Shown: positions 1-5,382, counted from the first letter of the stretch. The stretch is 9,177 nt of DNA from Planctomycetaceae bacterium (GCA_005773145.1 SXHS01000083.1:1-9177), one strand, 5' to 3'. Translations and numbers: made by a program. The notes: generated by a model not told the origin, from the letters alone.

Positions 1-51
1 AAGGAGAGAGGCGAGACGGGAATACAAAGCCTTGCCGCATCGTTCCTTCCG

Positions 52-1035
52 CTACCAGCCCTGCGTTCGTCTGCAAGTCGCCGCTAAACCGATCACTGCG
101 ATCGTCGCCAACCACAACGCCGGCGGCTCCGGCACCACGGCCGCTGCGCCCAAGATCATCGGCGAGGATCCCTCTCCCCAATGACTCAGAACCTCGTTTA
201 AGTCGTCTTGCCCGACGAAGCCGTCCTTGTTGCGGTCGGCCAATTCGTCGGCGGGCGGCACGGTTAGTCCCCAATTAGCCAGTATCGGATTGAGATCGTC
301 CTGTCCGACGAAGCCGTCGCCATTGAGATCGCCCGGCTGCGCCGCGCGCAGTTCACCCTCCATGCCGGAAGAGGGCGACGTCGTGCCGAAAATAATGCCT
401 CCTTGGGTGACGGTGTAGGCGGGATCGAAATACACTTCCAGTCGATCACCTGCATAGTTGATCTGTGCGCCATACTGCGGAGCACGCGGCGCCAGTCGCT
501 GGAACAGCGCCTGACAAATTATGGGTCCGTCGGTTTGGAAGTTGAGTTCCGCCGCTGAGACTTGCACGGAGAGTTCGCCCACGTCGGTGACAATTCCCGC
601 GGTGAAGATTGCCGGCTGATGCAGCGGGTCGAACGGTTCAAAGACACTTGGGCCGCAGATGATATTGCCCAACTCCGTCAGCGGCGCCGCGATGCCGGTC
701 TTAATTTGAACGGTCTCGTTCGTGCGCAGATTGATGCGGCCTGGCGCGACGTTGAAATGGACGAACTGCCCAAGCGCCAGCGGATCATGCGCCCAGGGCT
801 GGCCGGTCAATGCCACGACATACAGATTGGCATTCTGAACCGCCGGTAGAGGTCCCGGAATCAAAATGTCGATTTCGTGCGTGAGTCCCGTGGCCTGGGC
901 GTGATAATCCAATTCCTCGATGCCCTTTGCGCCAGTGTCACCCGCGAGAATGGTGATTTCGATGCCTTGCGCATCGCGGGATGCGCCGAGCAAAACCGCC
1001 AGCGCCATGACGTGGAAAATCGTAGCGTGTCGCAT
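52..1035 (-). CDS. Secreted dockerin-like / PEP-CTERM anchored protein
   Basis: A 327-residue exported protein of unknown function. Residues 1-24 form a signal peptide with a hydrophobic core (MALAVLLGA) and a likely cut near AQG. The middle (about 25-230) has no motif I recognise and looks beta-rich. Residues 235-288 hold two EF-hand-like dockerin repeats: GDLNGDGFVGQDDLN, then DRNKDGFVGQDDLN, each followed by a W-G end. The C-terminus has a VPEP motif at 301-304, a hydrophobic helix and the basic end CRR, which is the PEP-CTERM sorting signal. In planctomycetes such proteins are usually exported and then processed at the cell surface; that role here is inferred. The ATG at 1035 is supported by GGAGG eight bases upstream (1044-1048). 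The two calcium repeats are also similar at the DNA level (about 201-225 and 294-316), which points to duplication. The gene stands alone in the visible sequence. Confidence 0.9.
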   Translation of the reverse strand: MRHATIFHVMALAVLLGASRDAQGIEITILAGDTGAKGIEELDYHAQATGLTHEIDILIPGPLPAVQNANLYVVALTGQPWAHDPLALGQFVHFNVAPGRINLRTNETVQIKTGIAAPLTELGNIICGPSVFEPFDPLHQPAIFTAGIVTDVGELSVQVSAAELNFQTDGPIICQALFQRLAPRAPQYGAQINYAGDRLEVYFDPAYTVTQGGIIFGTTSPSSGMEGELRAAQPGDLNGDGFVGQDDLNPILANWGLTVPPADELADRNKDGFVGQDDLNEVLSHWGEGSSPMILGAAAVVPEPPALWLATIAVIGLAATCRRTQGW

Positions 1036-1036
1036 G

Positions 1037-1087
1037 AGATGGTCCTCCGTTGAATGGAATTGCCCGCGATGCCGATGGGGACCATCC
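1037..1087 (-). promoter_or_regulatory. Possible leader hairpin at the start of the dockerin-protein gene
   Basis: GATGGTCC (1037-1044) and GGACCATC (1080-1087) are perfect inverse complements. In the minus-strand message the downstream arm lies directly before the start codon and touches the first base of the GGAGG ribosome site. The fold could limit ribosome access, but the arm covers little of the site and the loop is about 35 bases. A translational role is only a possibility. Confidence 0.3.
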
Positions 1088-1124
1088 CTAGCGGCCGCGA
1101 AGCATGGGAGAAAGTTACTGCTCC

Positions 1125-1150
1125 GTAAATCGTCAAAATGACGAATTTAC
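1125..1150. repeat. Imperfect 11-bp inverted repeat (operator or hairpin)
   Basis: GTAAATCGTCA is followed by AAA and then TGACGAATTTAC. This is an 11-bp dyad with one extra A in the right arm. It lies about 90 bases upstream of the dockerin-protein start, in sequence without genes. No T run follows on either strand, so an operator or structural hairpin is more likely than a terminator. Two further dyads follow: the palindrome GATTCGAATC (1186-1195) and TTCCTGG/CCAGGAA (1200-1206 and 1214-1220). Confidence 0.45.
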
Positions 1151-1199
1151 ATCATTCAGGGTGACGCGCAGCGGCATGAACGGCTGATTCGAATCTTGA

Positions 1200-1220
1200 T
1201 TCCTGGCAGTCTACCAGGAA
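1200..1220. repeat. 7-bp perfect inverted repeat
   Basis: TTCCTGG, a seven-base loop, then CCAGGAA. It is close to the end of the degraded minus-strand reading frame (stop at 1229-1231), so it might be a leftover of that gene's terminator. However, no T run follows in the minus direction. Confidence 0.3.
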
Positions 1221-1228
1221 GAACCCCG

Positions 1229-1453
1229 TCATTCCAGCTGTGCGTGTGTGACACTGGGGCCTGCCTGAGCACAAAATGCACGTCGATGAACGCAAATACG
1301 CGTCTCCTCGATGCGTTTGGTGAGTTCGTCGGCATCGTCCGAGACGCGCAGGGTCAGCGGCAATTCGCCTTCATCGCCAATGCTGGCGCCATCGCCGTTG
1401 ATGCCAGCGCACAGGTCGATGTAGTGCAGCGGATACAGGTAGAAGTGGATGCC
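1229..1453 (-). pseudogene. Unrecognised gene fragment, minus strand
   Basis: Read on the minus strand from 1453, this frame has codons that strongly favour G or C at the third position. The peptide is gene-like: it begins GIHFYLYPLHYIDLC, passes through GDGASIGDEGELPL and LRVSDDADELTKRIEE, and the convincing part ends near 1295. Beyond that the same frame becomes unconvincing before stopping at 1229. A one-base shift near 1294 instead continues as AFIDVHFVLRQ, which suggests a frameshift. There is no start codon with a ribosome site, and the upstream end runs into the oppositely oriented ArsC-like fragment. I do not recognise the family. The alternative is that this is chance openness in G+C-rich DNA; the plus-strand frame over the same bases is also open but less codon-biased. 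Confidence 0.4.
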
Positions 1454-1587
1454 CGCTCGTCCACGCCAAGCGTCGAATTGAATGGCAGATTCCCGATCCC
1501 AAGGCGATGACCCCGGAGCAGTTTCGGGAGGTGCGCAATTTGATCGAGGCCAAGGTCAAGGAACTGCTCGCATCGTTGTGGAGGTGA
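1450..1587 (+). pseudogene. C-terminal remnant of an ArsC / low-molecular-weight phosphatase gene
   Basis: The frame starting at 1450 reads CPLVHAKRRIEWQIPDPK, then MTPEQFREVRNLIEAKVKELL, and stops with TGA at 1585-1587. A Cys-Pro, a Trp, a P-D-P motif and then an F-R-x-V-R-x-x-I helix is the pattern at the end of thioredoxin-linked arsenate reductases and related low-molecular-weight phosphatases. The catalytic N-terminal half, with its C-x5-R loop, is absent. Upstream in this frame there is a TGA at 1399-1401, and the sequence before about 1430 no longer fits the family. This is therefore a 5'-truncated remnant. It ends 17 bases before the crcB promoter. Naming it ArsC rather than another phosphatase is uncertain, since the deciding residues lie in the missing half. 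Confidence 0.6.
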
Positions 1588-1603
1588 TCAAACGCTGCGG
1601 CCC

Positions 1604-1632
1604 TGGACATGATCGCCTGTGGCAAGTCTAAT
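1604..1632 (+). promoter_or_regulatory. Sigma-70-type promoter of the fluoride unit
   Basis: TGGACA (1604-1609) and TCTAAT (1627-1632) each match five of six consensus bases and are separated by exactly 17 bases. Transcription would start near 1639-1640, which is the first base of the riboswitch aptamer. That agreement between two independent signals raises confidence. Confidence 0.75.
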
Positions 1633-1639
1633 GGATCCT

Positions 1640-1695
1640 GGCGATGGAGTTCGCCATCAACTGCCTCAGCCCAGCCGGGGATGATAAATCCTACC
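1640..1695 (+). ncRNA. Fluoride riboswitch aptamer (crcB motif)
   Basis: The stretch opens with GGCGATGGAGTTCGCC, the conserved first hairpin of the fluoride riboswitch, followed by ATCAACTGCC. A second hairpin region holds CCTC/GGGG, then TGATAAATCCTACC, matching the conserved 3' part. The loop GGAGTT can pair with AAATCC near the 3' end in five of six positions, giving the expected pseudoknot with one G-A mismatch. It lies immediately before a terminator and the fluoride channel gene crcB, its usual target. In this family fluoride binding generally turns expression on. Identification rests on motif matches and context, not on a covariance search. Confidence 0.88.
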
Positions 1696-1729
1696 GGGCC
1701 GATTCCTGGTGGGGAGCAACGCCCAGAAT

Positions 1730-1757
1730 CCCTGCCGACCTCGGCAGGGTTTTTGTT
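1730..1757 (+). terminator. Intrinsic terminator, riboswitch expression platform
   Basis: CCCTGCCGA and TCGGCAGGG form a perfect stem with a very tight loop, followed directly by TTTTTGTT. It sits between the aptamer and the crcB start, so it is best read as the off-state terminator of the riboswitch. A second, imperfect hairpin (GATTCCTGG 1701-1709 with CCAGAATC 1723-1730, one bulged C) shares base 1730 with this stem and could compete with it. Confidence 0.85.
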
Positions 1758-1779
1758 GTCTCACAGTGAGGCATTGGAC

Positions 1780-2184
1780 GTGGATGCTTTGACCAAGATC
1801 GCCCTCGCGGCCTTTGGATCGGCGATTGGCGGCCTCTCCCGTTGGGGAGTGACGGTAGGTTCTGCCCGGCTCTTCGGCACGACCTTTCCCTGGGGAACCT
1901 TCATCATCAAGCTGCTGGGGAGCTTCTTCCTCGGCTGGTTTATGACCGTTCTCTCCGAGCGGATTCCGGCAAACGGCTGGGGATGGCTAAAGCCCGACGA
2001 CCTGCGCCTGATGGTGGCCGTGGGATTCACCGGAGCCTTCACCACGTTCTCGACATTTGAGTTCGAGTTGCATGGACTGTTCCGAGATGGCGACAGCTTC
2101 GCCGGGCTGGCCTACCTGATTGGAAGCGTGTCGCTGGGTCTGATTGCCGTCCATTTGGGAATCGTGCTGGCAAAGTCGAGCTAA
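1780..2184 (+). CDS. crcB: Fluoride channel/exporter FluC (CrcB)
   Basis: A 134-residue small membrane protein that lets fluoride leave the cell. Family members form dual-topology dimers in the inner membrane. Seen here: an Arg after the first helix (GGLSRWG, 17-23), the P-x-G-T and G-S-F motif of helix 2 (37-50), and the phenylalanine box TTFSTF (88-93) at the end of GFTGAF. Four hydrophobic segments are visible. Length fits the family (about 125 residues). The GTG at 1780 is chosen because GTGAG lies eight bases upstream (1767-1771) and the protein then begins just before helix 1; a TTG two codons earlier is too close to that site. Odd point: the usual Asn of the GT-x-x-x-N-x-x-G-S motif is Lys44. 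The DUF190 gene starts three bases after the stop. The riboswitch and terminator upstream imply induction by fluoride. Confidence 0.95.
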   Translation: MDALTKIALAAFGSAIGGLSRWGVTVGSARLFGTTFPWGTFIIKLLGSFFLGWFMTVLSERIPANGWGWLKPDDLRLMVAVGFTGAFTTFSTFEFELHGLFRDGDSFAGLAYLIGSVSLGLIAVHLGIVLAKSS

Positions 2185-2187
2185 ACC

Positions 2188-2514
2188 ATGAAGCTAGAAG
2201 GTGAAAAAATGCTGCTGCGAGTCTATCTCCGCAACACGGACAAGCATGGCTGGTTTTCGCCGCCTGCGGCGAAACTGCTTGTTGAGCGAGCCAAGGCTCA
2301 GGAGTTGGCCAGGGCCACCGTGCTGCGTGGCATCTACGGGCTGGACGGGACTGGCCGCTTTCTCTCGGTCGTCGAAGAAGCGGAGGAGGTGACGTTGGGG
2401 ACGGAGTGTCGATGGCACGGAGAAGAGGCGATTTCGACCCGTGTCTTTGAGTCGGATCGAGATCCACAAGACGCTGCGGTTCAGCCAGCGATGTCAAGCG
2501 AACGATGCACCTGA
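2188..2514 (+). CDS. DUF190 family protein, apparently internally shortened
   Basis: A 108-residue protein starting three bases after crcB and so probably translated from the same fluoride-controlled message. The N-terminal half is clearly DUF190: MKLEGEKMLLRVYL, a KHGWFSPPA turn, a helix with LLVERAKAQELA, then ATVLRGIYGLDGTG (43-56). DUF190 proteins often lie beside crcB; their biochemical role is not settled, and a ligand-binding fold resembling PII proteins has been noted. In the family a central strand region of the type 'pVivEivD' should follow. Here the chain goes straight to RFLSVVEEAEEVTLGTE, which resembles the later helix and strand. The final 30 or so residues match nothing I know. 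An internal deletion plus an altered end is my reading, so the product may be non-functional. The start is the ATG at 2188, with only a weak ribosome site, suggesting translational coupling. Confidence 0.75.
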   Translation: MKLEGEKMLLRVYLRNTDKHGWFSPPAAKLLVERAKAQELARATVLRGIYGLDGTGRFLSVVEEAEEVTLGTECRWHGEEAISTRVFESDRDPQDAAVQPAMSSERCT

Positions 2515-2545
2515 TCTGCACCGTAGCCCACGAAAATGCACCCAA

Positions 2546-2571
2546 TTCGGTGAAACACCGAAAGATCTTTT
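2546..2571 (+). terminator. Possible terminator hairpin between convergent operons
   Basis: TTCGGTG, AAA, CACCGAA is a perfect 7-bp hairpin followed within nine bases by CTTTT on the plus strand. It lies 32 bases after the DUF190 stop and between the converging fluoride and nuo units. A second small hairpin (CCCTG 2584-2588, CAGGG 2594-2598, then CGTTTTA) follows. Neither has a strong adjacent T run, so termination is plausible but not firm. Confidence 0.45.
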
Positions 2572-2617
2572 GTCGCCGCAAGTCCCTGCCACACAGGGCG
2601 TTTTATGCGACTACTGT

Positions 2618-3826
2618 TCATCTGTCTATCTCGCCCATCACGATGTCCAGCGAGCCGACGATTGCCGGCACGTCCGCGATCAGGCAGCCGCGACAGAGTT
2701 CGTGTGTGACCGAAAGATTGCAGAAGCAGCTGCTGCGTGCTCGGGCGCGCCAGGGGATGGCGCCATTGCCGAGGCTGACAATGTAGAAGCCCATTTGGCC
2801 GCGAGGCGCTTCGGTTTCCAGATAGGCTTCGCCCTTGGGAAGCTTTTCGGTGAGCTTGATCGGCTCGCCCCACGAACCTTTGGCGACGCTGTAGCGATCC
2901 ATCGCCTGGCGCACCAGGTCAATCGACTGCATAACTTCCAGCATTCGTACGTAAAACCGATGCCAACAGTCGCCGACCACGGCTTCCCTGGGCACGGCAG
3001 GGTAGTCGTGGTCTTTAGGGTAATGGCCGTTCACCTGCACAATGATTTCGAACGCGTAGCCGTCGTACATTTCGGTATATCGCTCTTCGCCATCGCGGCG
3101 AAGGTCGAAATCGACACCACTGCCCCGTAAGACCGGACCGGTACAACCGTAGTCGATCGCCATCTCCGGCGTGAGCACGCCAATGTTGGCCGTACGTTTG
3201 ATGAAGATCGCGTTCGTCGTCAATAGCGCGTGGTACTCGTTAATCACGGGCTCAAACTGGCCGAGAAACGCCTCGCATTTTTGCAGCCAGCCGGGCGGCA
3301 GATCGGCCGTCGCCCCGCCAGGCGTGAGATAGCTGTAGGTCAGCCGGGCGCCGCAGGCCTCCTCAAACAGGTCGAGAATTTTTTCGCGTTCGCGAAAGGC
3401 ATACAAAAATGGGCTGAACGTGCCCAGGTCGAGGCCGTAAGCGCCCATGCCTACCAGGTGGCTGGCGATGCGGTTCAGCTCAGCGATGATCACCCGCAGG
3501 TGCCTGGCCTTCTCCGGCAAATTGCGGCCCAGCAGTTTTTCGACAACCAGTGACCATCCCAGGTTCATGTTCATGCCGGCCAGGTAATCCATCCGGTCGG
3601 TGTAGGGGATCCACTGCCGAGGGGTGAGGTTCTCACCGATTTTTTCCGCGCAGCGATGTAAGTAGCCGATGTGTGGCTCGGTTTCGGAGACGATTTCGCC
3701 GTCGGTGCGCAGCACCAGTCGCAACACGCCGTGCGTGCTGGGATGCTGCGGCCCCATGTTCACGAGCATTTCGTCGGTGCGAACGTCGAATTCGATGATA
3801 CGCTGGTCTTCTAATACGGCGGGCAT
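2618..3826 (-). CDS. nuoD: NADH:quinone oxidoreductase subunit D (49 kDa type)
   Basis: A 402-residue peripheral subunit of complex I, the large-hydrogenase-like subunit that with NuoB shapes the quinone pocket. Seen: NMGPQHPSTHGVLRL (23-37) with the quinone-loop histidines at 28 and 32, HIGYLHR (52-58), IPYTDRMDY, SHLVGMGAYGLDLG, and the family ending GSLDIVMGEIDR. It is full length and not fused to NuoC. The start is taken at the ATG at 3826. The frame stays open upstream to a TTG at 3904, but that would overlap the preceding small gene and adds residues unlike the family. No clear ribosome site is seen. Odd point: the usual Tyr in the E-N-x-T-Y-x-Q segment is Pro69. It is the last gene of the visible nuo group, 35 bases after the 69-residue protein. 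Confidence 0.95.
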   Translation of the reverse strand: MPAVLEDQRIIEFDVRTDEMLVNMGPQHPSTHGVLRLVLRTDGEIVSETEPHIGYLHRCAEKIGENLTPRQWIPYTDRMDYLAGMNMNLGWSLVVEKLLGRNLPEKARHLRVIIAELNRIASHLVGMGAYGLDLGTFSPFLYAFREREKILDLFEEACGARLTYSYLTPGGATADLPPGWLQKCEAFLGQFEPVINEYHALLTTNAIFIKRTANIGVLTPEMAIDYGCTGPVLRGSGVDFDLRRDGEERYTEMYDGYAFEIIVQVNGHYPKDHDYPAVPREAVVGDCWHRFYVRMLEVMQSIDLVRQAMDRYSVAKGSWGEPIKLTEKLPKGEAYLETEAPRGQMGFYIVSLGNGAIPWRARARSSCFCNLSVTHELCRGCLIADVPAIVGSLDIVMGEIDR

Positions 3827-3861
3827 AGGCGCACAAATATTGAATGGGTTGTGGAAACGAA

Positions 3862-4071
3862 TCAGCCTTTCCAATCTTTGACGTACCGCGCGAACTGCTC
3901 CCAACTAAAGTGTCTTTCCTCGCTGGGACCGCGCGGATACCATCCCAGTCCGCCGCGACTGATCGTCAATTCGCCGAGCTTTTCCTCGTCGGAAAACACG
4001 GAGACACGCAGATCCTTGTTCACGATTTCCACTTCTGGAACCTGTGAGACCTGAACTCTGTGCTCGGCCAT
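3862..4071 (-). CDS. Small conserved-looking protein between nuoC and nuoD
   Basis: A 69-residue soluble protein that I cannot name. It begins MAEHRVQVSQVPEVEIVNKD and contains KLGELTISRGGLGWYPRG followed by SWEQFARYVKDW. This 'glycine-rich GGLGWYPRG, then a Trp-containing helix' layout resembles small uncharacterised bacterial proteins of about 60-80 residues; I recall the pattern but not a family name. There is no signal peptide, membrane helix or cysteine. The ATG at 4071 has GGAGA seven bases upstream (4079-4083). It lies 20 bases after the nuoC stop and 35 before the nuoD start, so it is almost certainly in the same transcript. An assembly or accessory role in complex I is possible from position alone. 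Confidence 0.75.
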   Translation of the reverse strand: MAEHRVQVSQVPEVEIVNKDLRVSVFSDEEKLGELTISRGGLGWYPRGPSEERHFSWEQFARYVKDWKG

Positions 4072-4091
4072 GGCAATCTTCTCCGAACAGC

Positions 4092-4622
4092 TTACCGACC
4101 GCGAATGCCGTGGTACTCCAGAGGCATTTCATAGTCTTTTCGTAGCGGATGCCCTTCCCAATCCTCGGGACAAAGAATTCTACGGAGATCAGGGTGACCC
4201 GTGAATCTCACGCCCGAAAGGTCGAAGACCTCGCGTTCGTGCCAGTTGGCGGTGCTCCAGACGCCACTGACCGTGGGCACTTCCGGCAGATTGCCGGGCA
4301 CGTCGTTCTTCCACCGCGGGAGCAGCACCTTGATCACAATGCTCGTTTTGTACTTGATGCTCCCCAGGTGGTAGACAACTTCCAGGTGCGGTTGGAAGTC
4401 CACCTTGGCGGCCTTCTTGGGGTCGGGCTCAAAGTAATCGACGACCGAAATGCAGTTCAAGAAGTTGAACTGCAAATCGGGCTCGTCGCGCAGGTAGGTG
4501 CAGACGTCGACCAGGCTCTGAGGCGTGACCTCAATCCATGGATCGATCGCGTCCAGATGGGCGCCAGTAATGGCAGTCTTGAATCTGGCTTGCAGTCGGT
4601 CGAGAAATACTTGTGCGGCCAT
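4092..4622 (-). CDS. nuoC: NADH:quinone oxidoreductase subunit C (30 kDa type)
   Basis: A 176-residue peripheral-arm subunit of complex I that packs against NuoD and NuoB. The C-terminal signature is clear: ANWHEREVFDLSGVRF (125-140), then GHPDLRRILCPEDWEGHPLRKDY (142-164). The N-terminal half is the usual mixed fold, with FLNCISVVDYFE. It is a stand-alone NuoC and not the NuoCD fusion found in enterobacteria. One small difference is Ser136, where the family often has an aromatic or bulky residue (FDL-x-G). The ATG at 4622 gives the expected N-terminus, although no good ribosome site precedes it. NuoA ends 94 bases upstream with no nuoB between; the 69-residue protein follows after 20 bases. 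Confidence 0.95.
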   Translation of the reverse strand: MAAQVFLDRLQARFKTAITGAHLDAIDPWIEVTPQSLVDVCTYLRDEPDLQFNFLNCISVVDYFEPDPKKAAKVDFQPHLEVVYHLGSIKYKTSIVIKVLLPRWKNDVPGNLPEVPTVSGVWSTANWHEREVFDLSGVRFTGHPDLRRILCPEDWEGHPLRKDYEMPLEYHGIRGR

Positions 4623-4638
4623 AGTTACTTGTTGCAGC

Positions 4639-4707
4639 GTGGGACCGTTTTACTGCAGGCCCACCCAATTGGATTTTGTCGGTCGGCTCCTGCTTTGCCG
4701 GTCCCAC
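4639..4707 (-). repeat. 9-bp inverted repeat in the nuoA-nuoC gap
   Basis: GTGGGACCG (4639-4647) and CGGTCCCAC (4699-4707) are perfect inverse complements spanning most of the 94-base gap where nuoB would usually be. The loop is 51 bases. In RNA it could form an intercistronic hairpin that affects message stability or nuoC translation, whose start is 17 bases downstream. It has no terminator-like T run. Confidence 0.4.
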
Positions 4708-4716
4708 CTTGCATCG

Positions 4717-5382
4717 TCACGCCGTCAGAACAGTTTGCTGTTCCACAAGCGGCGGTGGCCGATCGGCCTGACCAGCCCGCTCCTTGCTGACGGCACGCAC
4801 CCAGTCCAGGTCGCCACGACGCCATACATACGCGAAGCCCACCATCAGCACGGCAAAGAATGCGGCAATATCCACCAGGGAGAACAGCGCCATGGAGTTG
4901 GCCGTGTCTTCAATGGCCCGCGCATTCTTTTGAGCGAGTGTCGCCTCCGGTCCAAGCTGCTCGGCGGAGCTTGTGCTGAGTGGAGGAATCGTGGCGTATT
5001 CAACTCCCAGCTCGCGATAAATTCCGACCACGGCGGGAGTCAGTTGATTGGGAGACGCATGGGGGTCAAGCTGGGCAGCGACCTTGGCGAGCGCCGGATC
5101 GGCGAGATTGGTGGCCTTGCCAAACACGGCCGCCCACGGGAAGAAAAACGCAACCTCCACGTCGAAAATAATGAACAACAGGGCAACCACATAGAATCGC
5201 AAATCGAATTGCACAAAGCTCGAGCCAATCGTCGGCTCGCCGCATTCGTAAATCTCCGATTTTTCAGGATTCGGCAGATTCGGCCGAACCAGATAACCCA
5301 CCAGCAAATTCACCAGCAGGAACACAATTCCGAGGGCCGTGAACAGGGCCAAATAGGCGGCGATGGCGACCGGAGAAAACAT
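4717..5382 (-). CDS. nuoA: NADH:quinone oxidoreductase subunit A with an enlarged loop
   Basis: A 221-residue inner-membrane subunit of complex I near the quinone entry. Seen: helix 1 (about 5-31), the loop with IYECGEP (44-50), QFDLRFYVVALLFIIFDVEVAFFFPWA (58-84), which contains helix 2 and the conserved D-x-E, and helix 3 with SLVDIAAFFAVLMVGFAYVW (168-187), followed by RRGDLDW. Family members are about 120-150 residues. The excess lies mainly between helices 2 and 3 (about 85-163), a hydrophilic stretch rich in Ala, Pro and acidic residues, plus a tail of about 27 residues. The ATG at 5382 matches the family N-terminus; no good ribosome site is visible. A candidate promoter lies just upstream. 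nuoC follows after 94 bases. Confidence 0.93.
   Translation of the reverse strand: MFSPVAIAAYLALFTALGIVFLLVNLLVGYLVRPNLPNPEKSEIYECGEPTIGSSFVQFDLRFYVVALLFIIFDVEVAFFFPWAAVFGKATNLADPALAKVAAQLDPHASPNQLTPAVVGIYRELGVEYATIPPLSTSSAEQLGPEATLAQKNARAIEDTANSMALFSLVDIAAFFAVLMVGFAYVWRRGDLDWVRAVSKERAGQADRPPPLVEQQTVLTA

Noticed and set aside
1196..1510. A 104-codon plus-strand open frame over the decayed patch
   Set aside because: Its codon third positions are less biased than the minus-strand frame, and it overlaps the ArsC-like frame in the wrong phase. It has no ribosome site.
1640..1757. Simple leader hairpins without ligand control
   Set aside because: The conserved GGCGATGG and CCTACC motifs, the pseudoknot and the crcB gene downstream together fit the fluoride riboswitch far better.
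2039..2581. A 180-codon minus-strand open frame
   Set aside because: It is antisense to crcB and the DUF190 gene and has a low-complexity Arg/Ser/Pro composition.
2441..3130. A 229-codon plus-strand open frame
   Set aside because: It overlaps the end of the DUF190 gene and runs antisense to nuoD; the translation resembles no family.
3827..3904. An upstream TTG start for nuoD
   Set aside because: It would overlap the 69-residue gene and adds residues not seen in the family; the ATG at 3826 gives the usual N-terminus.
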